From positions 1 through 10,127 of the forward strand of contig JACCXV010000375.1 in the NCBI GenBank assembly GCA_013696835.1: a stretch of 10,127 bases of DNA, read 5' to 3'. The DNA comes from Gemmatimonadota bacterium. Its GTDB lineage: Bacteria; Gemmatimonadota; Gemmatimonadetes; JACCXV01. The notes under the pieces are model-generated. The model was not told where the DNA came from. It did not search any database and saw only the letters and a list, made by a program, of their open reading frames with translations. Numbering within the stretch: the stretch's first letter is position 1; each line of letters starts with the position of its first letter. Below are positions 5,880 through 10,127 of the stretch, piece by piece. Both the position numbers and the translations under genes were made by a program.

Positions 5880-7766
5880 ATGCTCGACGCTGCGGGAAGC
5901 AGACGACGGCCGAGCGCGTCTCTGGAGGTCGTGACTCCACCCCCCGAACCCCGAGATCCCAACGGCCGCGGCGCGCGGCAGCTGCTCGGCGTCTTCCGCT
6001 ACAGCGGCCGCGCCGTCGAGCTGGTGTGGACGACGAGCCGCTTCCTGACGATCGCGCTGGCGCTCCTGACGCTGCTCGGGGGCGTCCTGCCGGCGGCAAC
6101 TGCGTACGTTGGCAAGCTCATCGTGGACGCCGTCGTCCAGGCGGCCGACACCGGCCTGCACGCCGATCGCTGGGCCGCGCTGGGATACGTCGCGCTAGAG
6201 GGAGGCATCGTCGTCGCGCTCGCCGCCGTTCAGCGGGGGCTGCTCGTCTGTCAGTCCCTCCTGCGCGCCCTGCTCGGCCAGCGGGTGAACGTCATGATCC
6301 TCGAGAAGGCGCTGACGCTGGACCTCGCGCATTTCGAGGATTCGGAGTTCTACGACAAGATGACGCGCGCACGGCGCGAGGCCTCGAGCCGCCCGCTCAG
6401 CCTCGTGACGCGGACGTTCGGCCTCGGGCAGAACGCGATCAGCCTGGTCGCCTTCGCGGGGCTGCTGCTGGGCTTCTCCCCGCTGGCCGTCCTCGTGCTC
6501 GCGCTCGCCGGGGTGCCGGCGTTCGTCGCCGAAGCCCGCTACTCCGGCGAAGCGTTCCGGCTGTTCAAGTGGCGCTCGCCCGAGACGCGCCAGCAGCTCT
6601 ACCTCGAGACCGTGCTGGCGCGCGAGGACTACGTGAAGGAGGTGAAGCTCCTCGGGCTGGCACCCCGCCTCCTGCAGCGCTATCGGGAGATCTTCCAGAA
6701 GCTCTATCGCGCCGACCGGGACCTGACGCTTCGCCGGGGACTCTGGGGATACGTGCTGGGACTGCTCAGCACCCTCGCGTTCTACGCAGCCTACGCGTGG
6801 ATCGTGGTCGAGGCGGTGGCGGGGCGGATCAGCCTGGGCGAGATGACGATGTACCTGCTCGTCTTTCGCCAGGGGCAGGCGGCTTTCTCCGCGAGCCTGT
6901 CCGCGATCGGGGGCATGTACGAGGACAACCTCTATCTCTCCACGCTCTACGAGTTCCTGGAACAGGAGGTTCTCCCCGGACCCGCCGGGGCGGCCGCCGG
7001 GCCGCTGCCGGGCGACGGGGTGCGCTTCGAGAACGTGACCTTCACCTATCCGGGCGCTCAGCGCCGGGCTGTCGATGGGGTGACGCTCCACCTGCGCCCC
7101 GGACGGAAGCTGGCGCTCGTCGGGGAGAACGGCTCCGGTAAGACGACGCTGATCAAGCTGCTGACACGGCTCTACGCGCCCGAAGCGGGAACGATCACGC
7201 TGGACGGGCTGGATCTGCAGGCGTGGGACGTGCAGGCGCTTCGCAGGCGCGTAGGCGTGATCTTTCAGGACTTCGTGCACTATCAGTTCCCGGTCGGCGA
7301 GAACATCGGCGCCGGCGACGTCGAGCACTTCGAGGACGAGCTGCGCTGGCGTCAGGCAGCGGGCAAGGGCATGGCGGCGCCGTTCATAGAGGAGATGAAG
7401 GACGGCTACCGCACGCAGCTCGGACGCTGGTTTCAGGACGGGCGCGAGCTTTCCATCGGGCAGTGGCAGAAGATCGCTCTGTCTCGCGCCTTCATGCGGG
7501 AGAGCGCCGACATCCTCGTGCTGGATGAGCCGACCGCCGCCATGGACGCGGAGGCCGAGATGCGCGTCTTCGATCACTTCCGCGAGATCACGAAAGGGCA
7601 GATGGCGATCCTCATCTCGCACCGCTTCTCGACGGTGCGCATGGCGGACGAGATCGCGGTCCTGGAGGATGGCCGCCTCGTCGAGCACGGCTCGCACGAG
7701 GAGCTCCTGCGGGCCGCCGGAAGGTACGCGCACCTGTTCTCGCTGCAGGCAGCGGGATACAGGTAG
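5880..7766 (+). CDS. ABC exporter half-transporter (fused membrane and ATPase domains)
   Basis: From ATG 5880 the product is 628 residues. Residues about 54-345 are the membrane domain with roughly six hydrophobic segments (54-76, 98-122, two in 185-217, 290-312, 319-340). The ATPase domain follows with Walker A GENGSGKT (415-422), Q-loop Gln463 in IFQDFVHYQF, signature LSIGQ (524-528) in LSIGQWQKIALSRAFMR, Walker B ILVLDE (545-550) and switch His581. The LSIGQWQK signature and IFQDFxxYQ Q-loop are typical of a clade of bacterial type I exporters that includes peptide and lantibiotic/lasso-peptide exporters; it would work as a homodimer in the inner membrane. There is no N-terminal C39 peptidase domain. 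The start is uncertain: ATG 5880 has no good ribosome-binding site, while GTG 5931, in frame, has GGAGG only about 2 bases upstream. The small gene 9 bp downstream is probably cotranscribed. The cargo is unknown; no precursor peptide or modification enzyme is visible. Confidence 0.92.
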   Translation: MLDAAGSRRRPSASLEVVTPPPEPRDPNGRGARQLLGVFRYSGRAVELVWTTSRFLTIALALLTLLGGVLPAATAYVGKLIVDAVVQAADTGLHADRWAALGYVALEGGIVVALAAVQRGLLVCQSLLRALLGQRVNVMILEKALTLDLAHFEDSEFYDKMTRARREASSRPLSLVTRTFGLGQNAISLVAFAGLLLGFSPLAVLVLALAGVPAFVAEARYSGEAFRLFKWRSPETRQQLYLETVLAREDYVKEVKLLGLAPRLLQRYREIFQKLYRADRDLTLRRGLWGYVLGLLSTLAFYAAYAWIVVEAVAGRISLGEMTMYLLVFRQGQAAFSASLSAIGGMYEDNLYLSTLYEFLEQEVLPGPAGAAAGPLPGDGVRFENVTFTYPGAQRRAVDGVTLHLRPGRKLALVGENGSGKTTLIKLLTRLYAPEAGTITLDGLDLQAWDVQALRRRVGVIFQDFVHYQFPVGENIGAGDVEHFEDELRWRQAAGKGMAAPFIEEMKDGYRTQLGRWFQDGRELSIGQWQKIALSRAFMRESADILVLDEPTAAMDAEAEMRVFDHFREITKGQMAILISHRFSTVRMADEIAVLEDGRLVEHGSHEELLRAAGRYAHLFSLQAAGYR

Positions 7767-7775
7767 CTGGCGGCG

Positions 7776-8021
7776 ATGAGCCGGTTCGAGCAGCGCCGGG
7801 TCGTGGCGCGGACCCCGGCGGGGGAGGAGGTGGAGGTGCCCTGCGTGTGGGTGCCGCGCAGCGGCAGGCGGGTGCTCGCGATCTGGCGGCGCGAAGGGGT
7901 GCCGGCCGGCTCGCACGTCGTGAGCGAGGGCGTCACGTATCGCGTACGGATCGTCTCGCCACTGAACGAGACGACCGACCGCGCCACGCTGGAGGAGGTT
8001 GGCGCTCCGCGGATGGAATAG
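7776..8021 (+). CDS. Small unknown protein downstream of the ABC exporter
   Basis: This 81-residue protein begins 9 bp after the exporter stop. Its codons show the same strong G/C third-position bias as neighbouring genes, and an AGGTAG sequence overlapping the exporter stop could serve as a weak ribosome-binding site. I do not recognise a family. It has no signal peptide, no membrane segment and one cysteine (Cys23). The pattern of alternating hydrophobic and charged residues (VEVPCVWVPRSGRRVLAIW, then VTYRVRIVS) suggests a small all-beta, SH3-like or OB-like cytoplasmic fold. The spacing implies a transcript shared with the exporter, so a role tied to it is possible but unproven. An overlapping 288-codon open frame (7847-8713) is a shadow of this gene and the hydrolase. 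Confidence 0.65.
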   Translation: MSRFEQRRVVARTPAGEEVEVPCVWVPRSGRRVLAIWRREGVPAGSHVVSEGVTYRVRIVSPLNETTDRATLEEVGAPRME

Positions 8022-8168
8022 CTGCTGCGCTCCCGGCGGTCACTCGGCGCGTAATAGAGGCATTGCTGCTGAGTCGGGCCGCTGGGTCGGGCAACTCGGG
8101 CTCCTGTCCATCCACTTATAGACCCGATGTACTAGTTGCACGGGCGGCCCAGGGACGCAGATTGTGGC

Positions 8169-9173
8169 ATGCGACGCATCCGCCCCTACATCATCCTGCT
8201 CGCGCTTTCGCTGGCGGGGTGCAGCTCCGAACCAGCCGCGCCGGAACGAGAGCTGCACCCGGCGGCCGGGGAATCGCGAGCGAGCGACTCGGGCCTGCTC
8301 GCCGCAGCAGCAGCGATCACTCCCGTAACGAGCTGCACGGTGCCGGCACCCGCGGCGAAGGAGTCGGTGAACTTCGCCACCCGCCGCTACTATTCCCCCG
8401 GCGGGCAGGCGCAGCGGCTGGACATCGCCTGGCCACGCAGCCCGGGGAGGAAACCGCTGGTCGTGGCCATCCACGGCGGCGGATGGTACGAGCACAGCCG
8501 CAAATTCATGCAGCAGGAGATCCTTACGCTCGCCGGCCAGGGGTACGTGGCGGCATCGCTGGACTACCGCCTGACAACCCTCGGCGGGGCGAACACGTTC
8601 CCCGCTGCCGTGCAGGACGTGCGTTGCGCCGTGCGCTGGCTGCGCGCGAACGCCGGAAGCTTCGACATCGACCCCGCACGCGTCGCGGCTCTGGGCTACT
8701 CGGCAGGGGGTAACCTGGCGGCGATGCTCGGCACCGCGGGGAACGTGGGCAGCCTCGACGGCACGTGCCCCGTGACGGGGACGTCGCCGGCAGTGGACGC
8801 CGTGCTCGCGTTCTACGCTCCGCTGGACCTGCGCGACTCCGATCTGTTCACGCCCGATCTCTCCGACATCGTCAACGACTACCTCGGCAACACGCCGGAG
8901 TCGAACCCCGCCGAGGCCGCGCTCGCCTCACCCATCGCGCACGTGAGCTCCTCGGACGCGCCGACCCTGCTCTTCCACCGCACGCGCGATCCCCTCGTGC
9001 CCCTCGCGCACTCACGCACGATGCGCAGCGCGCTCGATGCAGCCGGGGTGCCCGCGACGCTTGTCGAGGTGAGCGGTACGCAGCACACGTTCCGCGCATT
9101 CGCGACCTCGTCCAGCCTGCGGGTCGTGCCCTGCACCACGCTCGCCTTCCTCGAGCAGGAGCTGGCCCCCTAA
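8169..9173 (+). CDS. Lipoprotein alpha/beta-hydrolase (esterase/acetylesterase-like)
   Basis: The 334-residue product starts at ATG 8169, chosen because a lipoprotein signal begins there (RRIRP then a hydrophobic stretch and lipobox LAGC, Cys18); no good ribosome-binding site is visible, and the frame is also open from TTG 8136. After a loose linker (19-65) comes an alpha/beta-hydrolase domain of the hormone-sensitive-lipase/BD-FAE type: oxyanion-hole HGGGW (102-106), nucleophile elbow GYSAGG with Ser178 (176-181), acid Asp274 in RTRDPLVP, and His306 in GTQHTF. The triad is complete. Such enzymes cleave small ester bonds, for instance acetyl or feruloyl groups on polysaccharides or short-chain esters; the exact substrate cannot be told. 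Cysteines at 56, 153, 200 and 322 could form disulfides in the periplasm. It is separated from the upstream pair by 147 bp, so it probably has its own promoter. Confidence 0.9.
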   Translation: MRRIRPYIILLALSLAGCSSEPAAPERELHPAAGESRASDSGLLAAAAAITPVTSCTVPAPAAKESVNFATRRYYSPGGQAQRLDIAWPRSPGRKPLVVAIHGGGWYEHSRKFMQQEILTLAGQGYVAASLDYRLTTLGGANTFPAAVQDVRCAVRWLRANAGSFDIDPARVAALGYSAGGNLAAMLGTAGNVGSLDGTCPVTGTSPAVDAVLAFYAPLDLRDSDLFTPDLSDIVNDYLGNTPESNPAEAALASPIAHVSSSDAPTLLFHRTRDPLVPLAHSRTMRSALDAAGVPATLVEVSGTQHTFRAFATSSSLRVVPCTTLAFLEQELAP

Positions 9174-9320
9174 GCGAGCGAACAGCGACCTCTTCATCCG
9201 CGGCTAGCGGGACTTTCGGGACGCTGGATCCTTTCGGACGTCGGGCAGCGAACCGAGCCGACATCGCGGCGGCACTGTCTGCTTTTCGTACATCTTCGCA
9301 CCTCCGCGCGTGCATGTTCG

Positions 9321-9348
9321 TTGACACGGCCACTGCTCCGCGTAGGAT
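9321..9348 (+). promoter_or_regulatory. Sigma-70-type promoter for the six-cysteine lipoprotein
   Basis: A perfect -35 TTGACA (9321-9326) is followed after 16 bases by TAGGAT (9343-9348), which matches four of six positions of the -10 consensus. It stands out in GC-rich DNA. Transcription would begin near 9355, giving a leader of about 250 bases before the ATG at 9607. Confidence 0.55.
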
Positions 9349-9442
9349 GCAAATGACACGTCGTTCGTCACTCGGCACGCGAGAGTGATGGCTTCGTCGC
9401 AAGCACGAGATGGCTCGCTGCCATGGTGCTTTCGTGTCGGGC

Positions 9443-9463
9443 GCTCCGCTGCAAGGGCGGAGC
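9443..9463 (+). repeat. Hairpin in the leader of the six-cysteine lipoprotein gene
   Basis: GCTCCGC (9443-9449) and GCGGAGC (9457-9463) form a perfect 7-bp stem with a 7-base loop, about 88 bases after the proposed start of transcription. No T run follows, so it does not look like an intrinsic terminator. It may stabilise or regulate the mRNA leader. Confidence 0.45.
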
Positions 9464-9595
9464 TGGAGTGCAGGGTGAAGGAGCATCGTGACGGTCCGAG
9501 CACGGCAGATCCGAGACTCTCGGGACTGCCCCCTCGAAAACAGCAGGCTCCCACCACTCAGCAACATCCCCGTTCGTTTCTGGTTCACACCTTTC

Positions 9596-9601
9596 GGGAG
9601 G
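9596..9601 (+). promoter_or_regulatory. Ribosome-binding site that sets the start of the six-cysteine lipoprotein
   Basis: GGGAGG lies 5 bases upstream of ATG 9607, separated by TTTTA. It is the best-placed ribosome-binding site in the window and argues against the upstream in-frame starts. Confidence 0.8.
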
Positions 9602-9606
9602 TTTTA

Positions 9607-10125
9607 ATGCAGCGTCTGCTGGTTTTGGCCATGCTCTGTAGCACGCTGGTGCTGGGCGCCTGCTCGGAATCCCAGAGTCCCTCGGAGCCTTCGGACGGAA
9701 GCGAGGCGGGGGCGCTCGCCAACGTCCAATCGGGCAGCGGCGGGCTCGATCTCGCAAGCGAAACGGATGCCTCGACCGAGGGCACGGGGACGATCTCGGT
9801 GGGCTCGGCGGACGCCGCCACCGAAGCGGTGACATGCCAGCAGATCGGATCGCACCGCGTGTGCTTGACCCACCGGCCGCGGAACGGAGGGCTTCTCATC
9901 CAGCAGGTCGATGCGCGGGGCAGGCTGCGGTTTCAGACCTGTACGCGCGGTCAGGCGTTCCTCAATGGCCTCAGGTACTCCCAAACGAATGCGGTTTGCG
10001 GCTTTGCGGGGAACGTGATCTTTGCCACGCATCCGCGGGACGTGCAGACCTTCCGCGGCGACCGTGTGTGTCACCGCTGGACGAGTGGGATCAGCGCCAG
10101 GGACGTCTGCTTCAACATCGTGTAG
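9607..10125 (+). CDS. Six-cysteine lipoprotein of unknown function
   Basis: The 172-residue product begins with a lipoprotein signal (MQRLLVLAMLCSTLVLGAC) whose lipobox LGAC gives Cys19. Residues 20-76 are a Ser/Gly/Glu/Asp-rich flexible tether with no predicted fold. Residues 77-172 form a compact domain with six cysteines (77, 86, 112, 131, 155, 168), enough for three disulfides, and short beta-type stretches (GGLLIQQVDARGRLRFQTC, GNVIFATHP). The last cysteine is 4 residues from the C-terminus. I do not recognise the family. The disulfide-rich tethered domain would sit in the periplasm or on the cell surface. A near-consensus promoter and a strong ribosome-binding site suggest good expression. 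The stop TAG is 2 bases before the window edge, so downstream context is not visible. Confidence 0.85.
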   Translation: MQRLLVLAMLCSTLVLGACSESQSPSEPSDGSEAGALANVQSGSGGLDLASETDASTEGTGTISVGSADAATEAVTCQQIGSHRVCLTHRPRNGGLLIQQVDARGRLRFQTCTRGQAFLNGLRYSQTNAVCGFAGNVIFATHPRDVQTFRGDRVCHRWTSGISARDVCFNIV

Positions 10126-10127
10126 CC

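Larger units (their letters stand above)
9174..9606. other. 433-bp non-coding stretch upstream of the six-cysteine lipoprotein
   Basis: I see no convincing gene here. The frame of the downstream lipoprotein is open back to GTG 9385, but that extension lacks a ribosome-binding site and would place the lipoprotein signal internally. The stretch holds a sigma-70-like promoter at 9321-9348 and a hairpin at 9443-9463, so about 250 bases would be an untranslated leader. No terminator for the hydrolase gene was recognised. Confidence 0.6.

Noticed and set aside
4642..5934. 430-codon plus-strand open frame opposite the dehydrogenase
   Set aside because: The dehydrogenase reading on the other strand contains conserved family motifs throughout; this frame has none.
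6195..7916. 573-codon minus-strand open frame opposite the ABC exporter
   Set aside because: It is the antisense shadow of a gene with complete Walker A, signature, Walker B and H-loop motifs.
8113..8135. Possible -10 element (TTATAG) upstream of the hydrolase
   Set aside because: There is no recognisable -35 element at suitable spacing, so it is not called as a promoter.
8022..8168. Search for a small precursor peptide gene linked to the exporter
   Set aside because: No short frame with a start, a ribosome-binding site and a leader-core pattern could be supported in these 147 bases.
9174..9240. Possible terminator after the hydrolase gene
   Set aside because: Only a 4-bp CCGC/GCGG stem could be found and no T run follows.

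Overview
The window is about 10 kb of GC-rich bacterial chromosome (roughly two-thirds G+C, strong G/C preference at third codon positions). Four of its seven genes encode exported proteins with a signal peptide or signal anchor and at least three of those seven proteins have a clear lipobox, so this is a diderm-type cell with a busy envelope. The protein mix (lipoprotein M1 peptidase, PQQ-type sugar dehydrogenase with C-terminal extra domains, LSIGQ-type ABC exporter, six-cysteine lipoprotein) reminds me of Gemmatimonadota, for example Longimicrobium relatives. That assignment is inference from general resemblance only; no rRNA or marker gene is present.

Layout. From the left edge to 2039 (minus strand) lies a nearly complete lipoprotein M1-family zinc aminopeptidase whose last few codons run off the window. 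A 318-bp divergent intergenic region (2040-2357) holds an inverted repeat and a pair of similar short motifs. On the plus strand, 2358-3821 encodes a secreted or membrane-anchored right-handed beta-helix protein with a heptapeptide-repeat linker. It converges, with only 25 bp between the stops, on a minus-strand gene (3847-5778) for a secreted glucose/sorbosone-dehydrogenase-like beta-propeller fused to an Ig-like domain and a His-rich C-terminal region.

A short divergent region with a perfect GC hairpin over the dehydrogenase ribosome-binding site separates that gene from a plus-strand pair: an ABC exporter half-transporter (5880-7766) and, 9 bp downstream, an 81-residue unknown protein (7776-8021), probably one transcript. 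Then follow a lipoprotein alpha/beta-hydrolase (8169-9173), a 433-bp non-coding stretch with the best sigma-70-type promoter in the window and a hairpin, and a six-cysteine lipoprotein of unknown function (9607-10125).

The genes do not form a single recognisable pathway. The common theme is extracytoplasmic degradation and sugar or peptide chemistry: peptidase, carbohydrate-binding or cleaving beta-helix, sugar dehydrogenase, esterase-like hydrolase, plus one exporter of unknown cargo. Gene order with changing strands suggests mostly single-gene transcription units. I did not find mobile elements, CRISPR arrays, tRNA or rRNA genes, nor convincing evidence of a new defence or biosynthetic system. 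The most unusual items are the repeat linker in the beta-helix protein, the architecture of the dehydrogenase, the exporter/small-protein pair, and the strongly expressed-looking six-cysteine lipoprotein.
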